Source of the DNA: Hofstenia miamia
Taxonomy: Eukaryota; Xenacoelomorpha; Acoela
DNA: 64,000 nt
Reading direction: 5' to 3'
Assembly (NCBI GenBank): GCA_004352715.1
Contig: SCFE01000005.1
Location: 864,749-928,748 of the forward strand
Part shown: piece after piece, positions 43,991-57,993 of the stretch
Layout: every line of letters begins with the position of its first letter
How positions within the stretch are numbered: the stretch's first letter is position 1
Made by a program: the position numbers and the translations under genes
The notes under the pieces: model-generated
What the model was told of the DNA's origin: nothing
What the model saw: only the letters and a program-made list of their open reading frames with translations
Databases searched by the model: none

Positions 43991-44466
43991 GTAATTACTT
44001 TCGAACTTGAATTAATTGCGATAATTAATATGCCATAAACCAAGTCCTATGCTTAACATTCATATATGTTGATAATCCTATTGAATTTTATGTCTCAATT
44101 ACAGAATTCCTAAAACTAAGAGTGTTTTCTAAATTATTTTCAAGGAATCACCTTATTTCTAATTTTAAGGCAATATAGAAAATACAATTAATGATTGTGT
44201 CATACATTGTTCTTCTTCATTCTTGTTATTCTCAGATTTCTCTGATTCTAAGATATTCCTTAGCCTATGCGTGTGTCCAGTTATTGTACGGCTTAGGTTT
44301 TTGACTATGGTTAGATTTAAGAATGGGGTGTGTGTTTTCCCATAAGGCACTCGAGTACTAGAAATCTGTTAGACTACATATTTTTGCTCATTGAGAGTCG
44401 GTCCATTCCAATTAATCCCGGTTTCCTACATTTATTTCTGATCCCATTGCCAAATTTATGAATATA
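43991..44466. other. No gene seen
   Basis: AT-rich sequence upstream of the known receptor exons. No signal-peptide-like exon with the required phase was found. Confidence 0.4.
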
Positions 44467-45135
44467 CAGGGTGTTGCAAATAAAACGAAACCCAGATTCA
44501 AAATCTTGCATCTCGAAGACTAATGAAGCTATCATATTTTCACAAGCATCACTGTATTTATCTACCTTTTGGTCATTATTGGTAAAATTTTCAAATGAAA
44601 TTGATCTACAGTGCCAAAGCAGTGGCTTTTCAAAATATTGTTGTAAAATTTTTGCTTGACATGGGTACGAAATATGAAAATATTTATTGTTAATTTCTTT
44701 CCGATATTTTTTGGAAAGTTATACAGATTGTAGTCTTGTTAAGAGAAGGTCTATCTGGAAACTGTTCTTCAAATAAAGCTTGAACATCTTGAATACTTTC
44801 AGTTTGCAGAAACTTAGTCTCCACGAAAACTCTTTGCTCTTTTGATAGCTGCATTCCTTAGGGTTTAGAAGGATAAAAATATATGAGTTTTTGATGCTGA
44901 TGTATGGTTCTTATCCAACATTAAGTATCTAAGATACCAATAGCATAAAAAAATTTTACAACATTATTTTGAAAAGCCACTGCTCTGGCAATGTAGATCA
45001 ATTTCATTTAAAAATTTTACCAATAATAAGCAAAAGGTAGATAAATACAGTGATGCTTGTGAAAATATGATAGCTTCATTAGTCTTCGAGATACAAGATT
45101 CTGAATCTGGGTTTCGTTTTTTTTGCAACACCCTG
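44467..45135. mobile_element. Foldback/MITE element with 190-bp inverted repeats
   Basis: About 189 bp at each end (44,467-44,655 and 44,947-45,135) are near-perfect inverted repeats starting CAGGGTGTTGCAAA, with TA on both outer sides. The total is 669 bp. The 290-bp centre holds the start of a transposase gene, which shows the element derives from a Tc1/mariner-related parent by deletion. Confidence 0.88.
44705..44854 (-). pseudogene. Transposase N-terminal helix-turn-helix fragment (DUF4817-like)
   Basis: ATG at 44,854 opens MQLSKEQRVFVETKFLQTES, then IQDVQALFEEQFPDRPSLNK and TTICITF. The pattern (EQRxFxVxxYxxTxSxxxVQxxFxxxFPxRxxPxKxTI) is the N-terminal helix-turn-helix found in many arthropod mariner-type transposons, known as DUF4817. 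The frame then runs into the right inverted repeat. Only this DNA-binding part remains. Confidence 0.7.
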
Positions 45136-47690
45136 TATTAACCAGATTACTCAAAAGAAATATTAGAGCCACAGTTCAGCTTAGCAAATGTAATAATTCC
45201 AAATGATGACTTGCTCCCGATTCCACTAGAAATGGTCCCATTTTGGCCCCACATATTATTCTATTGTGACCCTGGGCCCGTTTCTGCAAGAATGCACTAC
45301 CTGAATCCCATATTAATAGCTAGTTTTGAAAAATCATTTCAACAATAATGTCACATGTTGATATTATTGAAGATAGAAAATTTTATGCTATTCCATTACA
45401 AATTCGAAGAGCAATTACTTCAATAGATTTTGAAATAATGATTAAATTACCACATGATATTGTAAAATTTCTGATTATGTTTTTTTGGGGCTTCGATGGA
45501 AAAGAATAGAGGCTAAATTTGCTGGGAAGCATGTGAACAGGAAGTCGAGTTACCAGCAGTGAAAGTAATATGTTGTTTTAAGTAGTGATGCTGCTTTAAA
45601 AAACAAGAAGTTGTAAATTTTTTATACATATTTTGACAAAAATATCTGTATTGTCATGAATTTTGTCTTAGAAGCAAGTAGATGGCCAAACAAGGAAATT
45701 TGAATTTATGAGCCATAATCAACATAGTTTCATTGAAAGCATTAGAAAACAATTTTAAGAAAAAAGCAATTAGTGAATTTAAAGGTTATATAGACAATAA
45801 GTTCATAAATAATATAATAAATCATATTTTATGAGTGCACAATAGCAAGTCCAATTAATTTATAAGGAAATGCACAAAGCTTCTCACAGCGGAAATTGCT
45901 TAGCTAACCAATTAATGAATAAGCCGAAGGCATCAAAGAAATATTTGGATTGAAGAATTATAAAAAACTTTTCTAAATTATCAATGAAAATATATAAAGC
46001 GCTTAATTATAATATATAAAATATTCATTATTATTAAAGTAAAAGTTTTTCAACAAAAACACTCACTCTAGTAGATCATTTCACTCATTTTTAATGTCCA
46101 ATAGTTATAAAGCGCTCACAGTTCAAATCAACGGTAAAGAAGCAAACAAAGCTGTGATTGTTAAGATAAACAGCAAGCAAATTTTTTTTATCCTTAAAAA
46201 CTTCTGAATCAGTTTTTTGATATATACTTATATAAAAATCAATTCTAAATTTAAAAGTATTCTAGGCAAAACTTTTGCAGGTACATGCAATAACAGATTT
46301 TGAATTTATTAAATTTGTTACCAATATTGAAATAATTCCCAAAATGTAAACCAAATTTTTATAGAAAATTGAACGTCATAGAATTACTATTTAGATAATT
46401 AATCCTCATCTTTGAACGAAATAAATTTCAGTGTATTTCTGCACAAGACATTAAATAGTTTACTAAATTTATAAAATCATTAAATTACAAAGGGTTTCTA
46501 TGCAATTACTGTGATTTATGAAGTGTTCATCCAACAGGAGCAATCAAGTGTTTTTAACGAACTGATTATAAAGTACTCCAGAATACACTAAGTTAAAAGA
46601 AAAGTTTCCGATTGGTGAAAAAAATCAAAAACTAAGCTAATGAAATAATTAATTGAACAAATTGAATAGAAATAGCTAAAAACTTAAATAATTAACACAG
46701 ATGGTATCTCATAACTTTGAAATTTGAAGAAATTAACTGAAGATAGATTATTCATATTACAATAAAGTTAAATCCAAATCAATTGTGTTTTCCAACAATT
46801 CATTAGAAAGTAAACAGAAATATGAACCCCACAGGTTTTACTTAGACTTAAGCCCATTTTGTACTTTCTAAAAAGACTATACCCAATGTGATTTCTATGG
46901 AAATTTTTGGGGAAATTTCAAGATAACTGAAGGTTTATGAAAAATGCCAAATAGTGTTTAAAATTTAAGGGGCGGCTTTCTTGTAAAATGAATCACGATC
47001 TCAAATATCTATTGAGGAGAAATGCAAAGTTTTTGTCTATGCTAAGTAATCAATCTGTCATTAAGGAATTACAGAAATTTTCAAAAACTATATTATGGAT
47101 GAAAATGATTGGGATGAAATGAAATTTATTCATTATACATAGCACTGAGTAAGATTTGAAATTGATTCTTATCCTTTCAATTGATGTAGATCGATTTTAT
47201 CCCGCATGGCGTTTCTGTGTAGAATGTTGTTCTTGTATCGCATAATCGCATAAATTCAAACACAGCCTAGCTGATGAATATCATACTTTTAGATTACCCT
47301 AGAAAACAGAAGCTGACCAAGAAGCTCAATGGGTGTTAACAGATGCCGGTTTCTCCTATTGGAACATCAAATGTTGTATGTAGAGAACTGTCTTTCAGTG
47401 GGACCAAATCTTTTAGGTATGAATAAAAGATTGAAAATGGGGGTTTCATAATCTTGCAAAACCGTCGTTATCTACCATGTATTCAGTGATTTGTTTGTTT
47501 CTGAGTATTTCAAGGATATTGTGTAGGTTGTACATGTACAATTGTGTAAACACACGAAAATTTTTGTGTATTCGTGCTGTTATCATGCCTCGAGTACAAA
47601 ACCCTATGTCTAACAGGTTACTATGTGTAGGTCGGAGGCAACGAATGAATATTTATGGATAAAAAAGTGGAAGCTAGAAAAAAATATGTA
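45136..47690. other. No gene seen
   Basis: AT-rich sequence. Frames such as 47,477-47,662 have no family motif. Confidence 0.45.
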
Positions 47691-48079
47691 TAGTACTTTA
47701 CATCGTAATACTTTCAACAAATTTAAAAATTTTATTCAAATTGTCTTTCCGTTTTATTTTTTAATTTATTTTAAAAAGAATAATACCTTTTAAGAAAGTA
47801 ATTGTATCTATGAATATCTGACTAATTCCTCTCAAGCAATCAATAATCGCACAGAAATCAGATATTTGCAGTAGTAAAAATTTGTCATGACCAGTTCGCA
47901 TTAGCATAACAATCAATTTCAAACATTAGTTTCTAGATGAACTTCCGCTTAGTTATTTACTGATGTAAATCTGAATTCTGGAGTGAAAATAAATATGCCA
48001 CTGTCTTTGATTCGTATATGTATAATTTTGAACGATGTGATGCTCATAGTTTCAGTTGAATTATTAAGTTAGTTATAAT
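47691..48079. repeat. 389-bp direct repeat, copy 1
   Basis: By eye identical to 48,873-49,261, and directly followed by a single N at 48,080. Confidence 0.95.
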
Positions 48080-48080
48080 N
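48080..48080. other. Single-N junction
   Basis: One ambiguous base exactly at the end of repeat copy 1, suggesting an assembly join. Confidence 0.95.
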
Positions 48081-48840
48081 TAATCAGTTTTATTAATGTT
48101 CTGTTTAATCGTTCGATTGCCCCATTTGCTTGTGGGTGATATGCAGTCGTTCTCTCACTTTCAATTTCTAACAGTTTTGACATCTCTTGAAATAGCGCAC
48201 TTTTGAACTGTGTTCCCTTATCGGTGATTATCTTTTCCATAGGTCCTAGTTTTAATATCCATTCTTTCATTATTATATTCGCTGTTTCTTCTGCTGTTGT
48301 GTTTTTCATTGGTACAATTCTGGCGTATCGTGTAAAATTATCTATCATTACTAGGATATACTGATACCCTTCATCATCCTTTGACAACATTTCTAAATCT
48401 ATATGCACTATCTCATTCGGTCGCGTCACTATTATCTTTTCCAATGGCGCTCTTTGTGTTGGGAAGTGTTGTTTATTATTTAACAGACATACACTTATTA
48501 ATCACGACTCCACTATTTTGCGTAATCCTGTTGTTATATATTTCGATTTAAATGTCATTTCCGTCTGTGTAATTCTGAGATGTCCTCTCTCATGGGCTTT
48601 TCGTACTATATCTCTTTTATAGTACTTCGGTATTGCTATTCTGTTCATTCTACCTGCTGCATATAACAATCCATTTTTGTTCAATTTCCAGTTAAATCTT
48701 CTGTAGTAATTCCTCGCATTTTTTCCTAACGTCAATTGTGTGTTTTCAATTTCTCCTCTGATTTCTTCTAGAATTATATCTTCTTTTTGTTTTTCGATTA
48801 TCTCTTCCTCTGTTATCTCTTCCTTCAACGTAATTGTTGT
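48081..48840 (-). pseudogene. Ty3/gypsy integrase fragment
   Basis: The upstream minus-strand frame (48,828-48,502) carries KYYKRDIVRKAHERGHLRIT and ITTGLRKIVES, corresponding to the H-H part of the HHCC zinc-binding module. It ends at a TGA. The second frame (48,444 down) is the integrase core, with EIVHIDLEML (first Asp), MIDNFTRYARIVPM, IITDKGTQFKS (second Asp) and AYHPQANGAIERLNRTL (Glu of DDE). The fragment is bounded by single Ns and by the two 389-bp repeats. No LTR is near it. Confidence 0.9.
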
Positions 48841-48871
48841 AATTGCCTCTCCTTTTCTGTCGACGTTTATC

Positions 48872-48872
48872 N
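48872..48872. other. Single-N junction
   Basis: One ambiguous base exactly before repeat copy 2. Confidence 0.95.
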
Positions 48873-49261
48873 TAGTACTTTACATCGTAATACTTTCAAC
48901 AAATTTAAAAATTTTATTCAAATTGTCTTTCCGTTTTATTTTTTAATTTATTTTAAAAAGAATAATACCTTTTAAGAAAGTAATTGTATCTATGAATATC
49001 TGACTAATTCCTCTCAAGCAATCAATAATCGCACAGAAATCAGATATTTGCAGTAGTAAAAATTTGTCATGACCAGTTCGCATTAGCATAACAATCAATT
49101 TCAAACATTAGTTTCTAGATGAACTTCCGCTTAGTTATTTACTGATGTAAATCTGAATTCTGGAGTGAAAATAAATATGCCACTGTCTTTGATTCGTATA
49201 TGTATAATTTTGAACGATGTGATGCTCATAGTTTCAGTTGAATTATTAAGTTAGTTATAAT
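48873..49261. repeat. 389-bp direct repeat, copy 2
   Basis: Matches copy 1 at 47,691-48,079 over its whole length. Confidence 0.95.
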
Positions 49262-51326
49262 ATATAATTAGGAACAATTGTTAACTATACCATGATGTGA
49301 AAAATAAACAAATTGAATAAAATCAGGGTAAGAACATTTCAAAAAATTTAACAGATAATATAATATAGCTAAAAAAGATAAGCAACATATTTCTCAATAT
49401 TAAGAAAATGCATTAAATACTAGAAAAGAAAGTCTCAGGAAATAAATACAAAGCACATAGAGAGTCAAAATAGTTTTTTTATTGAATACGCACTTATTCT
49501 ACGACGCTTAGAACATAAACATTTAAGAATATAAAACATTTAAAAACTTTTAACCCAATCAGAACTTCAAATACCAATTCACTCAAATTTTCCTATGAAC
49601 TTCTGAATGTTCACCTATTATTTCCAAAAATCAATCAAAATAATTAAATTAATCCGCAAAAGCCAATTCTGTAAAACAAAATAACTAAAAATCCCCATAA
49701 AATTATCCGAGTATAAAAAATAAACAGAAAATGTTTGCAGTAAATTGTTAAGTTTTTCGGTAAAATATAAGAAGTTGAGATTACCCATCTGAAATAATCA
49801 AAAAAATTTAAGACATAGCTAAAACAGGCTAATCAGTTTTTTCTATTACATGGCAAAACCCGTTCCAATACCTGAATATTTGACTAGTGCACGCTCGATG
49901 TAAGAGATATCAAAACAGAACTGAGATTTCTTTTAGGGTTCTGTTATTCTTTTCATTATATTCACATATTTCGCAAACATTAGATTTTGTTAAACTGTCA
50001 GCAGGAATACATGCAAGGAAGAGGTCAATGAAGTAACGATCTCCCAACTCGGAACGGTTTTTGCCTGTAGTCATAGTAATAAAAGTAATCACCAGAAACA
50101 CGAACCAGTTACATTAAAAACTATTAATACAACTGGTAACAAAGTAACTGTATTAGTCTTTTTCCAGATATGAACAAAATGAAACATTTGAATAGGCCTA
50201 TGAAAAATTCCTCAATCTCTTCCATTGCAGATTAGAGCAAAATTTTATTTAAATCTCTGACTGTTATTCTTTTTATTCACACAATTGCAAATTCAACCTC
50301 ATGGCGTTAGCCCAAGTAATAGACCTGCTATGCTTAAACTGTGCTGCTTCACAACTAATTTGTATTTAGCGTTTAAAACAATTAAATATCATATGCAAAT
50401 TGGACTAAATTTAGACTGATATTTAAACGTTATTTGTCAGATCTAATAAGGCAATAATGGTAGAAAAAGACATGCTGTTGTAAATTCACTTAAAACAAAT
50501 AAATAATTTAATATTAACAAAGTGGCGACCCATAAATTAAATAAGCAATGATAACACTTAACGCAAAAATCAATATGAATCAATTATTGGTTTAGAAAAG
50601 ACATGAATATTTAATAACTACAGCCAGTTGAAATAAAATCACTTACAAAAATGGCAAAACAAAAGAGAATTGTAGTGCTACTCCAGCAATTACCAATATC
50701 TGCATCTATTCAAAGCAGTGAATATTTATAAAATATAGCTATAATAACATACCATCCTTACAAATACTTCAATTGCATGTGATCACAATTATTTTTGAAG
50801 AGATTACATTTATTGGAGGCAATTGTAATTGCTGTGCTTTTGAAGTGGTATACAAAGTAATTCCAGAAATTGACTTAGTACGTTACACACTGTGCATGTA
50901 CTTGTTTTGTAATGACTAGAAAAAGTATGTTATGAGTTATTCGTTATACTGTAGACACGCGCATAGGTCGAAAATTGTGGCCAATCAAATGAAGGAAATG
51001 CCATAATCAAAATAACATTGGACGCTAATTATTTCATTGGAATCCTTGAGGTTAATTTGTTCTAGAAATAAGAATTGAAACTTATTACTAGCTAGAAGCA
51101 CATTAGATTGAAACATTAGACGCTAAATGTTTTATAGGAAACAAGGAAAATTACAAGCGACTTCATATATCCTTGAAGTAAATTACTGCACATCAAATTT
51201 ATGAATGAAATTTTTAATTTTTCATCATAGATGTTGTAGATTTTGTATTAATAATTTTCTTAAATTTCTGCGTAATGAAGAATTGAGTTCATTAGCTCAA
51301 GAATGGAATACACTGATTTTGTCAAA

Positions 51327-51327
<1 letters not shown>
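49262..51327. other. No gene seen
   Basis: AT-rich. The minus-strand frame ending at 49,910 has a hydrophobic start (FLVITFITMTT) but opens with GTG and shows no family motif; a spliced exon cannot be excluded. Confidence 0.4.

Positions 51328-51369
<42 letters not shown>
51328..51369. repeat. (AAT)n microsatellite, 3' tail of LINE copy 2
   Basis: About 13 AAT units stand directly at the 3' end of the minus-strand LINE, where CR1/L2-like elements often carry short tandem tails. Confidence 0.85.
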
Positions 51370-51370
<1 letters not shown>

Positions 51371-52505
51371 GTTTAAGCCAATTTATTGCATAAGTTAATA
51401 ACAATAACTACAAATTAACACAAACAAATACACACAAACAAATATAAATATACAAAAATATAAATATGCACCTTACTTAAAGGGCTTAAAATTTATATAA
51501 ATTGAGTCCAGGTGTTTAATTCATTTGCAATTCCTATAAATGATTGCTTTTCCAGGAAAATTTCCTTTATTTTTTTCTTAAAATGCTTATAATTTTTTTC
51601 AGTTTTAATTTCTACATTGAGATCATTCCACAATTTCGAACACACAAATGTAAATGAATCTTTGCGATTGAAATTGCTAAAAAGTTTTTTGTTTCTTTGA
51701 TTGTGCTTTAGGAAATCATTTAGGAACTTAAAGGAATTTGAGCTATTAACATATTTATGCATTATGCAGAGCGATTGATATTGGATGTAATATAAAGGTG
51801 ATAGTATCTTATACGTTGATATTAAGTCTCTGACGGAATTTTGTTTGGGGATTAATTGAGTGATCTCAAAGGCCAGTTGTACATTTTTGATAATGATGTT
51901 CTATTTCTAGTAGTTATATGTTGAAAGAAAAAGCAGCAATAACTAAATTCACTGATTACAAAAGAATTAATAAACTGTTTATGATATGATTTCCCTAGGT
52001 GCCGTAAATGATATAAAAATTTAATTCCAGATGCCATTTTTCATAATTTTAAAGACAAAAATTCATTAAATTTTAAATCTTGATCAATTGTTACTCCTAA
52101 ATAACACACTGATTTACATTGCTCAATTACATTTTTATTTATGTTAATTTTGATAATTTCAGAAATCTTTTGATATTCCTTTGGTGCAAATATAATAAAT
52201 TGAGTTTTATTTGCATTAATTTTTAATCTATTATCAAAATACGTAATCAATGATTTAATGTCTTTAGTCAAAAACTTAGTAGCCTCAAATGGATTTTTCG
52301 ATGTTCTAATAATACATGTGTCATCAGCGTATTGGTAAATAGTTTCCTTTTTAATGATCGAGACATATCGTTTACAATAAGATAGGCCCTAATGCTGTGC
52401 ATTGTGAAACTCCAAGATTTGTAGTTGTATAGTCTGAAAAAATTCCGTCTAATTTTACACGCTGTTTTCGATTATTCAAAAAGTGCATTTTATTCCAAAA
52501 GTGCA
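51370..52505 (-). mobile_element. LINE copy 2, 5'-truncated
   Basis: Same family as the LINE at 4.5-8.8 kb, with similarity over the C-terminal coding region and the 3' untranslated part (GCCCTTTAAGTAAG in both). It starts inside the reverse transcriptase at about 52,500, beside another TAA-rich stretch, and ends in the (AAT)n tail. Confidence 0.88.
51493..52500 (-). pseudogene. LINE reverse transcriptase C-terminal part
   Basis: NNRKQRVKLDGIFSDY and NLGVSQ open the piece, with shifts. IYQYADDTCIIRTSKNPFEA keeps an intact YADD active-site box near 52,320, unlike copy 1. RLKINANKTQFIIF, NSFVISEFSYCC and CSKLWNDLNVEIK follow, ending LNTWTQFI at 51,493. The frame is broken near 52,270, 52,040 and 51,850. 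The missing 5' part makes it inactive. Confidence 0.88.
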
Positions 52506-55500
52506 TTAATAATAATAATGAACATAATAATAAAAAAATAATTAAAAAAAAATAATATTAAAATAATGAATTTTACGCCTAAGTGACATAAGGTAACAAT
52601 AAAATAATTTTGACTTATAAATTTAAAAGATTTAAAAAGTTAAATATTTGGATAACTTTGAATTAAAGGTTCTTAAGAAAAGTAATAGATAATAATTTAC
52701 ATCAAAGTCATAGTTGCCAATACGTAATTTGCTAACGAAGGAAAATATTCTGAAGATTTTTTTTATTGGAGGAAGTTTGACCTGAATGATATGAATTTCA
52801 AATGAAGAATTTGAAGAGTAAGCGCAGCGAAAAACACGATTCTGTCGATTTTTAAAGTAGACAAAGAATCAAGATTTCAGTAATGTGAGTATCGCTTAGA
52901 AAATAAGAAACAGTCAAAATTATAAAGCAAATATTGATTTGAATAGTGAGTATACTTGGGTATAACACATTTTAAGTAAGACATTGAATTTTAAGAGGAA
53001 TGCAGGATAAGTTACTACTAATGCCAACTACGATATCAGTTACTGCAACTTTAACCTAATTTCACTAGGAATTTTTTTAAAATCTGATGGTTTAACTAAT
53101 AAAGATATTTAAAATCTTAAAACAGCACAAGATAGAAAGTTGACTCCTTTTTCGTGTTCAATTTTAATTCGTAACCCGAAAGATCTTCGACGGTCTATCT
53201 ACAAAAAATATATGTAAGCAGCTGTTCCGATGTCTTTAGAGCTACTGGTTTTCTGAAGATTAAATATTGCGAGAGCTTGAATGCTTTGTTGCGATATTTC
53301 TTGTTTTTTGTGAAAGCCAAGCATAAAGAGCGTCATGTGCTTAAACTGTTTTTGTAATGTCTCTTATTTAGAAGGTGCTTCTATCTTTGCTAACGACAAA
53401 TTTCTCAGACATGAACTAAATATATTCTTGAAACTGGTAGGACAAGTTTACTCAAGAAATCTTGCCTGTTTTAGAAATAACATTTATTGATTTCCCAAGT
53501 GTCGCTTGACATTGCTAATAATTTAAACGTGTTTGCAGTTTCCAATAAAACTAGTACATATGGGGCATAAATTTGTATCTGTCACTTTTTGTTGAAATTG
53601 TATCGGCGTGAAATTTATCTGTCCTAAAGCTAAATAGTTTTTCAAGAGAGAATCAGTTAAATTCCAAAGACAAATTTCCCAATTTAAAAAAAAACTTTTG
53701 CAAATTTGTAAAATTTTCGGTTAAAATGGTATTTAGAGAATTTGGAAAAGTTTCTGTTGTGGTTTATTTCAATTTTTAAATTCTTCATGATAATTTTTGA
53801 GTCAGTTAAATTATTTGAAAGAAGATATTTAAGCATCTAGGATTCAGATTGCTTTTTAATACAAGAACTTGCTCAGTCTTGGGAATATTTTCAAAAGATA
53901 CACTTCCAAAGCTTCAGCGAACTTGCTTAAATATGAATGCAATTTCAATATGGTAGAAATAACTAGTTCACGGATAGCAGCTTTAAAATCTATAAGTCAA
54001 TATTTATTAACAAGCAAATGTACCCCTGATTGGATGTGAAAGACAAAATTTAAGAAATAGTTCAAACGTTTTTACTTTATACACATAATCTTACTACAAT
54101 AGAACACAATTTAAGTTAGATTATCATTTAAACAAGTAGAGTTGATTGCAACTTATTAAGGGAAACTATTACAGTTTGATTTGAAATTATATCGCACTAC
54201 TACGGATGCTCTGAAAATGGGAAATTAAGTCCGTATAATAGCGTACATGAAATATATGTGCTATAGAATTTTGTGACTGAGTGAACTGCATACTGTGTTA
54301 TCAGGAATTGTGATTAGATATAGAAGAGAATGTTAAAATTTCAAATTTTCCTTTGCATGCATAATGCAACCTTATCTTGAGAGCGCTAATTGCCAACGGA
54401 TGATAAATATATTCCCTACTATCTAACTGAATAACTATGGAAACTACTAAGGTAAAGTTTTGTACATAAGGCTAATTTTTAAGACTAAACTTTCGGGAAA
54501 TATGTTCTCATTTGACGACTACAGTGGAAATGGATGGGAAAATGGTGGGAGTACACCATTTCGAATGAAAATGAGATGGCACTCTAACTCCTGAAAAAAA
54601 ATATTAGTAAGGTTAATTATACTTTAAATGAAACCGACTACGATTTAAGTAAAACCGAATACGAAACAACTAGAATATCTTATGAAACCATTTAATAATT
54701 CAAATGTTTACATCATGTTAATTAAAGAGGAAATGTAGACAATGAACGAAACTGCAAAGACCTAACTCTTAATAAGGGTATTATGAAAAAATAAAATTTC
54801 GAAAAACTTATCAAATTTGTAAGATTGTATTTGAGCATGTTGCAAACAAAACAATAAGTTGTAATTTAATGAAAATATTCTGTTCTAAGGGGAGTGCTTC
54901 AAATTGGACACAAGTGAAATCAGAAGGGGGGGGAATCATCGTATAGAAACGGCTGGCCTATGAGCAAATCATACATTTTGCTTGTCTTCTCAGTGAAACA
55001 TGAAAGTTGGAAAGTTGTGCATGCTTTATTGTTCGATAATTTATCTAAAATGTGTTAGGGATTTCATAAATATAATGGTATGTAGCAATTTTAACTGGTG
55101 CTTTTAACAAGATAGCTAACATCAAGCCGGAAAGGATATTTGAGTTATTTTTTCACAAGCTGATTTGGAAGTATATAAGAGTTTATTGCTAAATATAACA
55201 ATATTTCTATGAGATTGCAATGTGGCAATGAAATGGTTCAACCAGCAATGCATGAGATTTACATGGGGCATAAATACCTTGTATAGTGGTAAAAAATAAG
55301 GAATATTTGGAAGCTACATGAAGTAGGCTATATGTAAATGCATCAAGGCTTTGTATCTCTAGATTAGTGGTCTGATACCAGGACTATTTTGTTTGTGGTA
55401 AATATTTGTGTTTTTTAATTTATATTACTTATTAGAGGTTTTGAACCAATTAGGTTATGCACTAGTATCGCAAAAAAACAACTCGGTGGAAATGTAATAA

Positions 55501-57944
55501 TCCAGCATTCCCAAAGTAGAATTATTGCCAAATAATGTACGCCTATATTATGTACAGAAGTTTGGTTATTTTAGAAGAATATTTTTGTGCATGGCTGGCC
55601 TTGGTGATTGGGTGAGTATGTAAAGTAGACTTCAGGTTTGGGTGGAGTAGTGTAGTCCTATTAACTCAAGAAGGCTAGGCCTCCACATCCACACCCGTCG
55701 TAAAAACGCTTACACACACCCTTCTATATATTGCTTTCACCAAAAAAAAACTATCAAAAATTACATTAACACACAGACTAAGTTAATATTTGCTGCAATT
55801 CATTGAGATTTCTCGAGTTTCGGAGTGACATCTTCTGCTTTGACGATCACCAGCAACTAAATAATCTAAAAATTCATCTAAGTGCATTTCCTTGCTAAGT
55901 TGTTTTCTCCGGCATCTTTTGCACTTCTACAAAAATGAGTGAAAAGGGTCAAACAGTTATTCCAAATAGCAGTAATAGTGGGACTGGATGATCACCGAAT
56001 TTCGTTTACCTTATCAAATTTCTGAACTGAATATCAAGATCTTTACATATTTCTTGTACTTCTCTTGCAACTTTCGGTTATTTCAAGTAAATCTTATACA
56101 AAATGATTTTAAATGAAACGTTGAAATGATTGAAATCATAACATCGTGAATTTCGAATTACAATATATTATTTACCTGGCAATTTTGTCATTCTGACCTA
56201 CCGATAGGCTATTTCGCCACTGGGTAGTCTGCAAATTTCATGGTTGGTTTATGGATTGCTAGAAAATGGAACTAAGCAAGTCTAAATTTTAAAGCAAGAT
56301 GAGACTACATGGGCCTCAACGTTAGAATGGGTGCAGCCAACTAAATCCCTGATTGGGTGTAATTTACTAGGTTGGGAAATTCTATATAGCTTTTGTCAAA
56401 AGTTGCTTAGATATTGAATTGATTAATTACTTAAATTAAATATCTTTAAGGTTTATATGATCTTGAAAGTAAATAAAATTCATATTGGGCTCAATAAATA
56501 AACGGATGTAATTTGAGCTAAGACAACCCCCAAAATGATTTCAAGTGATTAGGCTTAATTCACCTAATATATAGATTCTTATTCATCATAACAATAACAG
56601 AAATTAAAAAGCTTACTGTCCAATGAGAATGGAGATAAATACAAACAATGAACGTTCGCATTAAAAAAAGGAGGCATCATTTGCAATGGTGTCCCTTTAC
56701 CTAAATCATATATATGATCATATATATTATTCCCATAAGTATAAATACACATATAACTGAATCACATATGTGAGAAATGAAAGTGGGACAAATTTTTGTG
56801 AATTGCACCACCCCGCCAACAGAAGTTGTGCACTTCCCCACATTTTGTTGAAATTTATCCCCTGACTAACCCATGCTTTATATTCTGTTGTCCTCAATTG
56901 CCAACTCAGGAAATTCTACTCCAAGAAATATTTCCGATATCTTATTGCCCCATACTTGGTTTATGACAATTTTCATAACATTCCACCCAAGTACGAATGT
57001 CAAAAATTTTGTATCCTTTATTGCTTAGAAGTTACAAAATCATTTTTTCAAATGCCATCTAATATTGCTACCGTTACCATGAGGAATTCAATGATAAACA
57101 TGATGCAATGAAATTCATAATAAAAATTGAAATTTTCTCTTAAACTTATAAACAATTTAATAAAGCCAATATTTTATGCAGTATATTGGCACTCATGTAA
57201 GAGTAATTACACTCCTTCTACTGTAATTGCAAACCATGTAGACGACAAATCAGAATAAAAAGTTCGTAAGTGGTACAATTGAGAAGAAACAAATTTCACA
57301 GAGATATAAAATGCATGATAATTAATTTTTCAAAACATGACAAATTTAAATAGTAAGTCCAATTTTTATCAAGCAGGGAACTTTGTTGTAAGAAAATTAC
57401 CAATACAATCTGTAAAATTGACAATTTTTCGTTCAGTTTTTTCCATGTAAATGGCTTTCAATATTTCTTAACAGGCTTGGATAAAATTGTTCAAAAATCG
57501 CTAGTAGAAATAGGGCTGAGATTAGTGAAGAAAACATGCAAGGAATGCAGACCCGGGCCCAACCCGAGCTAAAACATTTAATCAGTTATATGTAAATATA
57601 TATAAATAAATAATAAAAAATGTGAAGAAGAAGTTAACCATTTGGGTACCCTTTTCACTATTGGACTGTGAAAATATCACAAATTCAAACAAGGGAACAG
57701 GGCTCTGGGAAATTTTTTAACAAAAAGGGTGACTGAGCGCTTTCTAAAATAGCCCTGACTAGAGGAAATACATAGATGGTTTAATGAACGTGGTTTTCTT
57801 CATTTACTGTGCTGTGATACTAATCAATTTGTTTGCCCATCAACTGACAATTTCATCAGAATAAGTCTGTTAATTGTATATATAGTACAAAGCTAAACTG
57901 ACCTAAACTTCAAACATCATACATATTGAATAGAATCCGGCTAG
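52506..57944. other. Long AT-rich stretch without gene
   Basis: No frame with a family motif was found on either strand. It holds a short G run near 54,937 and a GC-richer, CA-rich part near 55,600-55,740 that may be repeat remains. Confidence 0.5.
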
Positions 57945-57958
57945 AATTATATATATAT

Positions 57959-57990
<32 letters not shown>
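57945..57990. repeat. (TA)n microsatellite
   Basis: TA run with one GATA interruption. Confidence 0.9.

Positions 57991-57993
<3 letters not shown>

Noticed and set aside
49910-50101. Candidate signal-peptide exon for the receptor on the minus strand
   Set aside because: Opens with GTG rather than ATG, lacks a donor with the required phase, and does not resemble receptor N-termini.
51205-51393. Asn-run open frame on the + strand
   Set aside because: Translation of the (AAT)n tail of the LINE.
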